Position numbers and translations under genes: made by a program. 64,000 nt of DNA from Natronorubrum halophilum (lineage in GTDB: Archaea; Halobacteriota; Halobacteria; Halobacteriales; Natrialbaceae), in NCBI RefSeq assembly GCF_003670115.1, contig NZ_QQTY01000006.1:1-64000 (forward strand), written 5' to 3'. This document shows positions 45,601 to 53,897 of the stretch, piece after piece. How positions within the stretch are numbered: position 1 is the first letter of the stretch; the number at the start of each line of letters is the position of its first letter. The notes beneath the pieces are model-generated. The model saw only the letters and a list, made by a program, of their open reading frames with translations. It made no database searches and was not told the origin of the DNA.

Positions 45601-46272
45601 AAGGTCGTCGAATTCGATCGATCGGGCAAGCTCGATAAGTATGCGATCTACCGTGAATTCCTTGAAAACGAGTGGGAGGAGTTCAAAGACCTCGCGGAGA
45701 CATCCTCGTTCGTCGAGATCAGTGACGACGTAAACGAGGCAGCACGTCAGCTCGAAGGGGAAATCGACTCGAGAGCGGTAATCGAGAACTGGTCGAACAT
45801 CGAGACCGACTACCGAACGGTTGCGAACACATACGCCCGAACGTACGAGGACCTCTACAAGCAGCGATACGAGCTGTATTCGCGGGCCGCGGACGACGTG
45901 CGGGCACAAGGAACCGATCTCGATGCCGATGATCTCGAGACGGCCGTTGAGCCGCTCACCAATCGGATGGGGAGTTCGTCGATCTCTGTGGATATCGATG
46001 GGCGTTCGCATCTGAACCTCAATCCAAGCCTGAAACAGCTGACTGAGTATCTCCAGACCGTCGATTCGTATCGGAAACAGTCGCGCGATCGCATCGACGA
46101 GCTTCGGCCGGAGGACGAGGATGTCACGCACTATCGCGTCAACCTCGAGGAGTTCTTCGGCGGTGTTATCGTGACGGAGGAAGAGGAACTCGATGCGCCC
46201 GTCGATCGGCTTCGGACCGAAGTGCTGGAGTTACTTGACGAAGAGGGTGATGTCGAGATACACTTCGAGTAG
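42652..46272 (+). CDS. brxC: BrxC/PglY ATPase of BREX
   Basis: The 1206-residue protein has an N-terminal P-loop domain with WISGFFGSGKSHFMKI (Walker A at 76 to 83) and a Walker-B-like FFVFLDEISQFIGDDEQLL. The conserved region WLGVTSQEKLEELVPG follows, then a KIP-x-KTLYGDNEGRLSAR block and a long helical C-terminus. Family members are about 1200 residues and form large ATPase assemblies required for both methylation and phage exclusion. Codon use is the GC-rich type, in contrast to the centre of pglX. The gene is intact and follows brxB without a gap. Confidence 0.92.
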   Translation: MSSNTITTIDEIFYRSIDRHINRVVKVEQDDTETVKQELDEYVLTGSLEQHYLKILEAIRDTEHNPTDETGVWISGFFGSGKSHFMKILGYILEDKTLPDGRSAAEAFKPRAQDETLKATVDAVSRTFDSEVLMFQIGSRTSRAGEDSITDVINREFNRKQGYAELPWVARLEEDLEKEGRYEAFKEAVEANDGRNWEEIQQSAAFIEPKIEQGLVDAVPNFDEQDAKNAIENVKDEPEITPASLAERILDYVEQKEAETDQDVRFFVFLDEISQFIGDDEQLLLELQSIAEKFGEKGMGKLWLGVTSQEKLEELVPGVLAKNLEESKVGDRFPHQTDLISDNLDDVVRDRILQKKGDAIPSIKTLYGDNEGRLSARYKLNSSRQMETIDDESFVECYPFLPYQLEILPQIFAALRGRGSDDRLTGRERTLIDVTQSVFNEPHNLRNRELGALATLDLVYEEIVEDIDDDDQRTIADASPQDVDNELARRVLKSLYLLQRLDWIPNTASNIATTLYYEIRDMSAFESDVEEVLEQLVEEGYVGRGEEGYRFLQESERKLEDEIASVKVNEGRVRGRSKEFVREALDSADTVRYREQPFPVSVEVDGEQLSGSGHIHLHAYSPVHQQFEEINPRTLKTQSFDQEDTIYWIADDSDANDIKSRIKRIKQIEQIATEKQGQQLSTEEQEALDQKKEDLGRMRRSVQRDIEIAFQTGTLIYHGNETELEESGTRLDRIIQDPARDAVERVFTKLEDGLGSVSNRNIEKLFEDLEGRSNPAVFKELNVVLDGELNPEARIATEVADEIDSREKAGDVPTGKALIEHFSEPPYGWSRDVVRLAAAVLFRNGSIMAIYKEQTFDSYVDDGAQDVFTQISKFREASFKERETVDPETRNEAKQLLDILFDKKVKQTDQEVAQGISEAASEWIETCKERQTNLDDAFFPLRDEPKRLVTLLTAIRDKGTSAAKINAFLEHEDELEDLVGTVKKVVEFDRSGKLDKYAIYREFLENEWEEFKDLAETSSFVEISDDVNEAARQLEGEIDSRAVIENWSNIETDYRTVANTYARTYEDLYKQRYELYSRAADDVRAQGTDLDADDLETAVEPLTNRMGSSSISVDIDGRSHLNLNPSLKQLTEYLQTVDSYRKQSRDRIDELRPEDEDVTHYRVNLEEFFGGVIVTEEEELDAPVDRLRTEVLELLDEEGDVEIHFE

Positions 46273-46330
46273 CGTCTGACTTAGAGAACCTGATTCACTA
46301 ACTTCTCTACGGTCACTTTGCAGATCCCGT

Positions 46331-46591
46331 CTACGGAGGACTTTCAACTGGCATTAAATCGTGGTGATGGAATGCTATTGGAAGCTCTTCGTTTGTTTCT
46401 ACATCTCGAAGGATGTACGAGTATGAGTCTGTAATTCGACCAGTTTCTACATCAAGGTCGTCCTTGTGAACTCCCACAATCTCACAGATCATACCATGAT
46501 ACTGGACATCGGAGTCGCCAGAACCGAGGTATATTTTCACCTTGTCTCCAGCAGAGTATGAGCTACTCGATGGCTGTGAAATATCCTCCAT
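46331..46591 (-). CDS. Small antisense KOW/SH3-like protein between brxC and pglX
   Basis: The 86-residue product reads YSAGDKVKIYLGSGDSDVQY, GMICEIVGVHKDDLD, SYSYILRDVETNEELPIAFH and HHDLMPVE. It is a small beta-barrel of a type seen as single-domain haloarchaeal proteins (a short conserved domain with GD-VR-YLG at its start). The ATG at 46591 removes 15 codons that look unrelated. It is transcribed against the BREX operon, ending 58 bases after brxC. It may be regulatory or a hitch-hiker. Confidence 0.6.
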   Translation of the reverse strand: MEDISQPSSSSYSAGDKVKIYLGSGDSDVQYHGMICEIVGVHKDDLDVETGRITDSYSYILRDVETNEELPIAFHHHDLMPVESPP

Positions 46592-46903
46592 TAGTATCCT
46601 TTTGGTTGTACCGGCCGTATCAGTCCATCGCCACATTGGTGACCTACCTTCTCTACATGTATCCTATACGAATCGTTCGATAGCACTCTTAGTGAAAACT
46701 GAGTCTCTTTCAAAGTATGATTAACGACATATTCGACCAGCTAACGTAATCCGGTACTTCACTGATCAGTAGCTATTCGGAATATGATGTCTGTTCCAGA
46801 GTCAGTTTCTCGAACCCACTAGATTGATACGGCTGCTGTTTGTGGGAAGTAGTATACTGGAAGAGGGCAGCCCCCCGTTCCCTCGAATTCACGGACTCTA
46901 CAT
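46592..46903. promoter_or_regulatory. Divergent intergenic region upstream of pglX
   Basis: This 312-base gap separates the antisense small gene from pglX. It is AT-rich and contains TAGTATACT at 46851, about 45 bases before the pglX ATG, the best TATA candidate. The presence of an own promoter would uncouple pglX from brxE-A-B-C. No gene or strong repeat is seen. Confidence 0.4.
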
Positions 46904-49900
46904 ATGTCAGCAAAAACTCGACACAACGGTCTCAGCGCGGACGATCGATCGGGCATTCGAAGCACCATTCTGCAGGCTCGTAAGACGCTCGAGGAAGAGT
47001 TTGAACGCCAACTCGAGCGCTACGGGATCTACGATGACGAGCGAGTCCCGGTGAGTTCGCTCTCTCATCTGTCCGTCGAGGATATCGCGACACGAAAGGA
47101 GATCGATGCAGCGCTCGAGCGTGAACTCGAGGCGACGGATGGACTCTACGGGCGGGCATACCGAAACTATGTTCGAGAAGCAACGAAGGAGTATCTCAAC
47201 CGGCTCGTCGGGCTAAAGACGATCGAAGCGCGAGAACTAGTGACGGAAACACTTCGGACTCGAGCGGAGTACGGCAATCGCTCGTATATGCACTACACTG
47301 TCGACGAAATTGCGGGGGAATTGACCGATACTCCAGACGGCGGTCTAGGAGTCGCACTGGATCTAATCTACCAAGAGATCAGGTCAGAGATCCAGGTTCT
47401 GTTCGATGAATCTGACTACACGGCACTTGAGCCAGACTTCGCGGTGCGACGGGAGGTCCTTGAAGAATTCGATGATCTGGGTGATAATATCTGGGCGTCG
47501 GACGAAGCGATGGGCTGGGTATACCAGTACTTCGGTGAGAACGAGCGCAAAGAAATCGATGATCGGATTGACGAAGACAATTATAAGGTCCAAGACACGG
47601 ACATCGCAACGAAGACGCAACTGTTCACGCCCCGCTATATTGTCGAGTGGATGGTTGATAACTCGCTAGGACGGCTGTGGCTTGAGATGCGCGGCAATGA
47701 GACGAATATCGACGATGAGGACAAGTGCTTCTACCTCGCACCGCTCGAGGAGTCGTTGATCGATCGCGAACCGAAAGACGTGCGCGAGATCAAGGTGCTA
47801 GATCCGGCCTGTGGTAGTGGGCATATGTTGCTCTATGCATTTGACGTGTTGTATGAGATGTATCTCGAACAAGGAGATGTTCCGGAAAAGTATATTCCCC
47901 GAGAGATCCTTAAGAATAATCTCTACGGTATTGATATCGATGAAGGGGCCGCCCAGATTGCTGCATTAGCCCTGTACGTGAAGGCAAAGGGCTACTCACC
48001 AAATGTTTCAATTGAAGGTGTAAATATAGTTTCTGCTAATGCAGTATTAGTAAATGGTGAGAAGAAGAAAAATGTATTAGAGAATACTAACTTAGAAATA
48101 GAAAAGCGAGTACTGGACCAGCTCTGGGATGATTTTGAGCATATTCGAGAGTGGGGAAGTCTAGTTCGTATTGAAGAAAGAATAGAGGATATTATTGAAG
48201 AAGAATTCGAAGATGTCGGCACGACAGGCCAAACACAATTCACGAACGGTGGTAATTTGGCAAAGCAATCATCTGTAGTTTCATTCTCTGGTGAGGAGCA
48301 GTCATGGGATCAGGTAAAAGAAGGACTACTCAATCAGGTAACTAGATTAGCCGAGGAATCTCTCGAGCATGACAACCCCATTGAAGAGATGTTTGCCGGG
48401 GAAGTCAGAAAAAGCGTTCAATTATTAGACCTGTTTTTACAAGACTATGATGTTGCAATTACGAACCCACCATATTTAGGCCGGGGTAAAATGGGTGATG
48501 ATTTGAAGTCGTATGTAGAATCAAATTATAAAGGAAAACAAGATCTCTATGCAGCATTCATCGAACGTTGCAGAGATTTCATCAGCGAAAATGGGTATGC
48601 ATCTCTTATTACAATGGAAGCGTTCATGCACCAATATTCTTTCCGGGGTTTACGACCAAGTCTCATCGAGAACTCAAATATAATCGACGCAGCACATATC
48701 CGGAGTAGGGCTAAGGGATCTGGTGAATACCGAGGACTAAATGTATCATTCACAATATCACCTCTAAACGAAAGTACACCAGTCCGTCCATCACGGTTTT
48801 ATCGTTTAGTAAATGCTAATGACAAGCCATCAGCTTTGAGAGAGATAACTAGTGGTATCCGGGAGTCACAGTCCCATCCAGACTCTTATGTAATTGACCA
48901 ATCAGCATTTGCTGAAATTGACAGAACACCCTTTGTGTATCATCTTGGAGATGACATATTGTCATTATTCACATCAGAAGAATCTCTTTCGGACATGGCG
49001 GATATAAAAACTTGGTTGGACACTCAAGGAAATGATGACCGGTTCATAAGACGGTTTTGGGAAATAGATCCACAAACGGATCTTGACTGGGTGAGGTTAG
49101 TTACAAACGGTGATGGTGAATCCTACTATGAGCCAATAGTCAACAAAGTCCTTTGGGATAACGATGGCGAGGCTGTCAAAGAAGCTCTTGATGGAAAGCC
49201 TAGAAATGAAGATTGGTATTTCACAGAGGGGCTAAATTATCGAGTGTTTAGTGATAAGTTCTGTGCCAGATATCTTCCAGGTGATACCATTTTTGGCAAA
49301 AATACAATTGGTGTATTTCCACATGAGAAAGAAAATATATATTGGCTTATCACTTATCTCAATTCAACTCTAATCCGTCATACAGCAGATAGTTTGTCCC
49401 CTGGCTTACACTTCTTGAAAGGAGATGGTGGTACATTACCAATTATCCAGTTCTCGGAAACAAAAGAGAGGAAACTGACTAACATTTGTAAGAGCCAGAT
49501 TCGACTACGTAAAAAGCTAGGCTCATTATCAGAAGTGTCACCGGAGTTTGATCCTGAAGAATTTGTTTCGAATATTTCTTCCGGTGGATTTGGAAATGTC
49601 CTCCAATCTGAGGAATTACTTGAGGCAAATGTTAGAAATGGCGAAGGAAAGGCTGATTCAATGATATGGGAGAGCATGGATGCAAGTGAAAAGACAATTA
49701 ATGACGCACATGACCAATTTGGAATGAATTATTATGAGTTGCCAATATACCAAGAACATACTGATTATTCAGAGCATGAAGGTATCGATATAATAAAGTC
49801 GAGGCCGGATGATGAATCGGTCGATCAGATAAGTGGATTAATTAACGATGGGACCGGAGGTATATTTGGATTGTCAAAAGAGGTTGAGTTGTCGCCGGTA

Positions 49901-50608
49901 TCTGTCGCGAAATTACGGTATGAAAACGACCTATATGTAAGGGAAAATCTAAAAGAAGTATGTGGCCGACTCCTCTCTTACTACGTCGGTGTCCTGTTTA
50001 GCCGATGGGACAACCTCGAGCAAATCACAACGATCGAAGACGGTATCCTTGTCTTTGACGATCAGTTTGACAATAACGTAACCGATCGCATCCGTAAGTG
50101 CATCGAAGCCACTTTCGACGATGTTTACGAGAAAGAAGCCAAAATCGAGGAGTTACTCAACAAGAACATGACCGACTGGCTCCGCGAGAACTTCTTCCGC
50201 TACCACCACACAAAGAAGTACCGTCGGCGCGGTCAACGCATCCCTATCTACTGGCACCTCGAGAGCGACGACGGTGCGTTCAGTTGCTTCCTCTACTATC
50301 ACGCCATGGACGCCGAAACACTCCCAAAACTCCGCGGTCAGTACGTCGACGCCAAGATCGAGACCCTCGAGAACCGACTCGAAAGCATCGAGAGCCAACT
50401 TGAGGGCGCGAGTGACAATCGGAAACCTGAACTCAACTCCGAACTGGAGGAGGTTCAGGAACAACTCGATGACGTGAGAGACTTCGGTAAGCGACTCGAC
50501 GAACTGATCGACGAGGGCTTCGAGCCGGACTTCGAGGCCGGGATTTGGGAGAACATCCAGCAGGTCGATGAGTACGATCTACTGCAGACCGAACTCGATA
50601 AACTGTAA
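46904..50608 (+). CDS. pglX: PglX BREX adenine-specific DNA methyltransferase
   Basis: The 1234-residue protein has the PglX layout: N-terminal helical region, motif I VLDPACGSGHMLLYAF (D300), GIDIDEGAAQIAALAL, and motif IV DVAITNPPYLG (N521 to Y524). The target-recognition and C-terminal parts include YHHTKKYRRRGQRIPIYWHL and a coiled coil near residues 1150 to 1200. BREX PglX methylates the N6 of adenine in a short non-palindromic site to mark self DNA. Both ends use GC-rich codons, while roughly 47990 to 49960 is strikingly AT-rich, suggesting that the centre and target domain came by recombination. Confidence 0.93.
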   Translation: MSAKTRHNGLSADDRSGIRSTILQARKTLEEEFERQLERYGIYDDERVPVSSLSHLSVEDIATRKEIDAALERELEATDGLYGRAYRNYVREATKEYLNRLVGLKTIEARELVTETLRTRAEYGNRSYMHYTVDEIAGELTDTPDGGLGVALDLIYQEIRSEIQVLFDESDYTALEPDFAVRREVLEEFDDLGDNIWASDEAMGWVYQYFGENERKEIDDRIDEDNYKVQDTDIATKTQLFTPRYIVEWMVDNSLGRLWLEMRGNETNIDDEDKCFYLAPLEESLIDREPKDVREIKVLDPACGSGHMLLYAFDVLYEMYLEQGDVPEKYIPREILKNNLYGIDIDEGAAQIAALALYVKAKGYSPNVSIEGVNIVSANAVLVNGEKKKNVLENTNLEIEKRVLDQLWDDFEHIREWGSLVRIEERIEDIIEEEFEDVGTTGQTQFTNGGNLAKQSSVVSFSGEEQSWDQVKEGLLNQVTRLAEESLEHDNPIEEMFAGEVRKSVQLLDLFLQDYDVAITNPPYLGRGKMGDDLKSYVESNYKGKQDLYAAFIERCRDFISENGYASLITMEAFMHQYSFRGLRPSLIENSNIIDAAHIRSRAKGSGEYRGLNVSFTISPLNESTPVRPSRFYRLVNANDKPSALREITSGIRESQSHPDSYVIDQSAFAEIDRTPFVYHLGDDILSLFTSEESLSDMADIKTWLDTQGNDDRFIRRFWEIDPQTDLDWVRLVTNGDGESYYEPIVNKVLWDNDGEAVKEALDGKPRNEDWYFTEGLNYRVFSDKFCARYLPGDTIFGKNTIGVFPHEKENIYWLITYLNSTLIRHTADSLSPGLHFLKGDGGTLPIIQFSETKERKLTNICKSQIRLRKKLGSLSEVSPEFDPEEFVSNISSGGFGNVLQSEELLEANVRNGEGKADSMIWESMDASEKTINDAHDQFGMNYYELPIYQEHTDYSEHEGIDIIKSRPDDESVDQISGLINDGTGGIFGLSKEVELSPVSVAKLRYENDLYVRENLKEVCGRLLSYYVGVLFSRWDNLEQITTIEDGILVFDDQFDNNVTDRIRKCIEATFDDVYEKEAKIEELLNKNMTDWLRENFFRYHHTKKYRRRGQRIPIYWHLESDDGAFSCFLYYHAMDAETLPKLRGQYVDAKIETLENRLESIESQLEGASDNRKPELNSELEEVQEQLDDVRDFGKRLDELIDEGFEPDFEAGIWENIQQVDEYDLLQTELDKL

Positions 50609-50673
50609 CTGAGAGTAGTCTGTCAACCAGTTCCCTTCTGTTCAGTGACGCAGAAATTCGTGTTTGAAAATCA

Positions 50674-51525
50674 TCACAGCGCCTCGAGCCGATCGATCGC
50701 TCTATCGGTACAGATTCCCTCAATAGTCAATCGAAGCAACGAACCCAATCGCCCACCTTCGCCATACGACGGACGATTCAGATTACCAGCTCGTCTTGGC
50801 GATCCAATTTCTCTGATTGCTCGTTGCTTTGCCGACCCGTCATCACTGTTAATAACCCCAAAGACTCGACCGCCTCGGTCTTTGATCAGGGAAAAACACG
50901 GAATATCCGTGATTCCGTCACCAATATAAATCATATTCTCGAATGGAATTCGACGATCCTCCGGATCCGTCTGCGTGTTTACTCTGTATGGGTTTTCCTG
51001 GGCAGACTCGGGAGAGATTCCTTTATTGATCTCGTAGAGATACCGGGTTTTATCAGTAAACGATATTGGTCGTTGAATACGATTAACGACACCTTCAGCG
51101 TCTATATCCAATCGAGATCCATATATTGCCTCACAATGATCAGCGATTTCGGTTCCCTTGATTATCGGCTCGAGTCCCTCCGAGACAATATAGAAATTGA
51201 CCGAGACATCGGTATATTCGTCTACGATCGCACGAATGTCGCCGAAAAGACCAGACAATCCGGGGTAGAGCATCTCGTTCAACGTTGCTCCGACTGATTC
51301 GAGATCCTCGATTGTGAGTTCACCGAATGGTCGGTCTTCCCCAACCTTATCGAGTAATAACGAAAGATAGGCGACTGTTGGATCGTATCCTTCTTTGACA
51401 CGGGCTGAAAATTCTGCCGACCAGAACTCCTGCGGATCACATCCATACTCTCGAAGCAGTTGCGTTGTTGAATCAGGAGCAAGTGTATCATCGAAGTCGA
51501 ATATTAATCCGATGTTGGTACTCAT
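50674..51525 (-). CDS. HAD-superfamily phosphatase
   Basis: The 283-residue product shows all four HAD motifs: GLIFDFDDTLAPDS (I, nucleophile and acid Asp), NFYIVSEGLEP (II, Ser), SFTDKTRYLYEINKG (III, Lys) and MIYIGDGITDIPCFSL (IV, acidic pair). A helical cap lies between I and II. It would hydrolyse a phosphoester, perhaps a nucleotide or small signal. It converges on pglX and is 9 bases downstream of the regulator gene on the same strand, thus probably a two-gene operon inside the BREX locus. Confidence 0.8.
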   Translation of the reverse strand: MSTNIGLIFDFDDTLAPDSTTQLLREYGCDPQEFWSAEFSARVKEGYDPTVAYLSLLLDKVGEDRPFGELTIEDLESVGATLNEMLYPGLSGLFGDIRAIVDEYTDVSVNFYIVSEGLEPIIKGTEIADHCEAIYGSRLDIDAEGVVNRIQRPISFTDKTRYLYEINKGISPESAQENPYRVNTQTDPEDRRIPFENMIYIGDGITDIPCFSLIKDRGGRVFGVINSDDGSAKQRAIREIGSPRRAGNLNRPSYGEGGRLGSLLRLTIEGICTDRAIDRLEAL

Positions 51526-51534
51526 CTGCTGTGG

Positions 51535-52101
51535 TCACTCCTGACCGGCTACTTGCTGGAAGTTATTTCTCTGTGACCGGTGATCTCTCCAGCGGTTTTG
51601 CAGATCCGCTGCTTCTCCCTCATCAGTGGCGACGAGGATTCGTCGTCTATCACCATCGCCGATCATCCCATCGACAAGCTCTGGGTCACCAAGCGACTTG
51701 TAACGCTTCTCATGTGCGTGTCCACCCACGAGGTGGTCGATATCGCTGGCGATCTCTTGCTTTCCGAGCGTAGTGATTCTATAGTAGGTTTGACGTCCAT
51801 CAGCACCCTCAGGAGCAGGTATTTTCGCGATAAGATTCGTCTCGAGAAGATCCTCTAAGTGGTGCTGTAAAGCATTGCTGTCGCGGCCTGTTTCCGTAGC
51901 GAGGCGCTTCCTCGAGATCTTCCCGTACTCGAAGAGCAAGTAGAGGATGCTATATCTCGTCGGCTCCGCTAGCGCTTGTTTCCGTTCGATATGCCGCTCC
52001 AACGTATCGATCTTCCCGCCGAACAGTTGCTGCTCTACGTATTCGATTACGTCCCCGTTGTCCAGCGCATCGAAGATATCCACCTCTGGGAACCTTGTCA
52101 T
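51535..52101 (-). CDS. ArsR/MarR-like winged-helix regulator
   Basis: The 188-residue protein has a winged helix at about residues 42 to 115: RKQALAEPTRYSILYLLFEYG, KISRKRLATETGRDSNALQ, HHLEDLLETNLI and GRQTYYRITTLGKQE. The C-terminal part (GGHAHEKRYKSLGDPELVDG) is the kind seen in haloarchaeal regulators. The ATG at 52101 is chosen since an earlier frame start would lie on a GTTAAC operator-like repeat. It is divergent from the deoxyribosyltransferase-like gene and upstream of the HAD gene, so it is likely to control both. Confidence 0.8.
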   Translation of the reverse strand: MTRFPEVDIFDALDNGDVIEYVEQQLFGGKIDTLERHIERKQALAEPTRYSILYLLFEYGKISRKRLATETGRDSNALQHHLEDLLETNLIAKIPAPEGADGRQTYYRITTLGKQEIASDIDHLVGGHAHEKRYKSLGDPELVDGMIGDGDRRRILVATDEGEAADLQNRWRDHRSQRNNFQQVAGQE

Positions 52102-52134
52102 GGTAGTCCTATCTACGCAGTCCTCCTTGATTAG

Positions 52135-52150
52135 GTTAACGGTAGTTAAC
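52135..52150. promoter_or_regulatory. Palindromic operator candidate GTTAACGGTAGTTAAC
   Basis: Two GTTAAC hexamers separated by four bases form a near-perfect 16-base dyad in the middle of the 105-base divergent gap between the regulator (start 52101) and the deoxyribosyltransferase-like gene (start 52207). A dimeric winged-helix repressor commonly binds such a site. The link is inferred. Confidence 0.5.
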
Positions 52151-52206
52151 AAAACTATTCAACAAGAATCGATACCTATTCGGTGTTCATAGAACCAGTA
52201 TTGGTA

Positions 52207-52932
52207 ATGGGCGATCGGGACTATGGGTTCACGTTCGACGGAGAACCGGTGTTCACGCATATTCAACAGGACGTTCCTCAGCCGCCTGAATCCGGTCTCG
52301 ATCAAGATCTTTTCGTGTTCGTGATGGGCCCATATACCGCGTTCGACGCGGGGTACGTCTATGATGATGGAGAACAGCTCGAAAATCCGTTTATCGCTGA
52401 CCCACTGTTTGACCCCGAGAGTCACGTCACCGCTGATGGACGCGGAAGTTTCAGACAAGCTCTTGAGGACATCTGTACCTCATTTCGAGAAGAATTCGGC
52501 GTTCATGCGTTCCTCGCGACCGACGTTGCAATCCCTACGGAACAGGAAGCTGGTGACGATGAACCGTCGATGTCCGTGCTTGACCAATCAGTTGCCTTCG
52601 CAGCAGTCAGTGATGCCATCGTTTTCGTATTCACGAAGGCTGGACTTACAACGGGTGTCGGGTCAGAAGTAGGCGCTATTCTCGGGGAATTTCATCTTCG
52701 GAGGGGGAATCCGGAACCGGTTCGAAAACCTCATGAGCGGTTCCGAATCTTCAAAACGGCAGATTTCAGTAGTGCAAGTATCGACGAAATCCCATCGACA
52801 TATGGGATCGATACAGTCGAGTTTGAGGAAAAAGAGGAGTTGGTTCGAAGAACTCAGCACTTCCTCGCAAATATAGAGCGTGACGATCCTGATCGGCCAC
52901 TTCCCGTGTTCAACCCATATACAGGAGTGTAA
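52207..52932 (+). CDS. Nucleoside deoxyribosyltransferase/TIR-like protein
   Basis: The 241-residue product has a Rossmann-like fold: LFVFVMGPYTAFDAGYVYDD as first strand and turn, an inner helix (FRQALEDICTSFREEFGVHA), FLATDVAIPTE, LDQSVAFAAVSDAIVFVFTK, and then GVGSEVGAILGEFHLRR. The last has a Glu in the SExG-type position that is catalytic in 2-deoxyribosyltransferases and related TIR/SLOG nucleotide-cleaving folds. That relation makes it a candidate for cleaving NAD or nucleotides. I know similar haloarchaeal genes only as uncharacterised. It is divergent from the regulator. Confidence 0.6.
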   Translation: MGDRDYGFTFDGEPVFTHIQQDVPQPPESGLDQDLFVFVMGPYTAFDAGYVYDDGEQLENPFIADPLFDPESHVTADGRGSFRQALEDICTSFREEFGVHAFLATDVAIPTEQEAGDDEPSMSVLDQSVAFAAVSDAIVFVFTKAGLTTGVGSEVGAILGEFHLRRGNPEPVRKPHERFRIFKTADFSSASIDEIPSTYGIDTVEFEEKEELVRRTQHFLANIERDDPDRPLPVFNPYTGV

Positions 52933-52986
52933 AGACACGCCACCATGACAAGCAGTGCAGCTCTTAACGAGGCGGGAAGTGGTCGG

Positions 52987-53628
52987 CTACAGGAATGTAT
53001 TCGAAATTACTTCGACCCGCTCAAGTTCGTCCTCAAGTTCATCGATCGTCGACAGCACATCCATGTACTCCGATAGCGGTCGTGCCTTCCGCGACTCGCC
53101 GTACGTCGCCGGCTCCATGTCTTCTCCAACGATACAGAGGAAGGTTCGTTCCCTCTTTCGACCGAGTCCCATCTCCATCGCCTTGTGATAGCGTTCGAGT
53201 TGTCGTTTAATGTCTTGAGCTTTCAGATTTGGCAGTGCTCGTTTCATCTCAATGAGGTAGTCCCCTTCACTGTAGTCGGATTCGACGTACAGATCTGCAG
53301 ACGGTCGATTGTGCACGTCGAGCCGATATTCCGTTCTGACCGTGTATGGTCCAGTAATCGTCGCTGTGAGTGCACCGTACAACTGCGCTGTAAACCAGTT
53401 TTCAGACATTCCACCGTTATCGCCACCGCCTGTCGATGTCGACACTGGCGTTTCTCGAAGCACCGTACGAATTTTCTGTGGCAGCGTTTCCGGCCCCGGA
53501 ATCAATACCTTGCGACGAATATCCGCCATCGCGTCGGTATACGTAATGTTCCCACTCGATATGTTCCGATCGATCGACTCCCGTATCGAGATTGAGAGAT
53601 CATTTACCGAAACATCTGTTTTCCGCAC
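52987..53628 (-). CDS. PD-(D/E)XK-like nuclease, putative
   Basis: The 213-residue product has an N-terminal helical region and a core reading ENWFTAQLYGALTATI, RLDVHNRPSADLYVES with an Asp, and GDYLIEMKRALPNLKAQDI with an ExK pair. A helix with QLERYHKAMEMG and a strand FLCIVGEDM follow. This is the order expected of a PD-(D/E)XK nuclease-like domain such as those in restriction or Holliday enzymes. It is encoded against pglZ and converges with the deoxyribosyltransferase-like gene. It could be a cutting partner of the BREX locus; activity is inferred from motif spacing. Confidence 0.6.
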   Translation of the reverse strand: MRKTDVSVNDLSISIRESIDRNISSGNITYTDAMADIRRKVLIPGPETLPQKIRTVLRETPVSTSTGGGDNGGMSENWFTAQLYGALTATITGPYTVRTEYRLDVHNRPSADLYVESDYSEGDYLIEMKRALPNLKAQDIKRQLERYHKAMEMGLGRKRERTFLCIVGEDMEPATYGESRKARPLSEYMDVLSTIDELEDELERVEVISNTFL

Positions 53629-53897
53629 CTGACACCACTCCGCTCCGGAATCGCCTGCAGTTCGTCCTTAGTGAATCCACGAAGAAACTGTAGATGAGGA
53701 CCTCCTCGAGCCATATTGAGTCTCTCGAGCCAGCGCTCTTGGTACTACTGGCTCTTCCATACGATACCGACATGTGGCCGAAAGTTTCCGAGGACACTGA
53801 ATCGAACTACCTGACTATTATAGTAGCAGTCACTCTATGACCGACAAGTGAGATTCATGCAACGAAGGAAAATCGACTGTACATCGGTGATTCGCTA

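Noticed and set aside
49378-49677. Minus-strand frames inside the AT-rich part of pglX
   Set aside because: They are in the antisense of an intact, motif-bearing gene and lack any recognisable domain.
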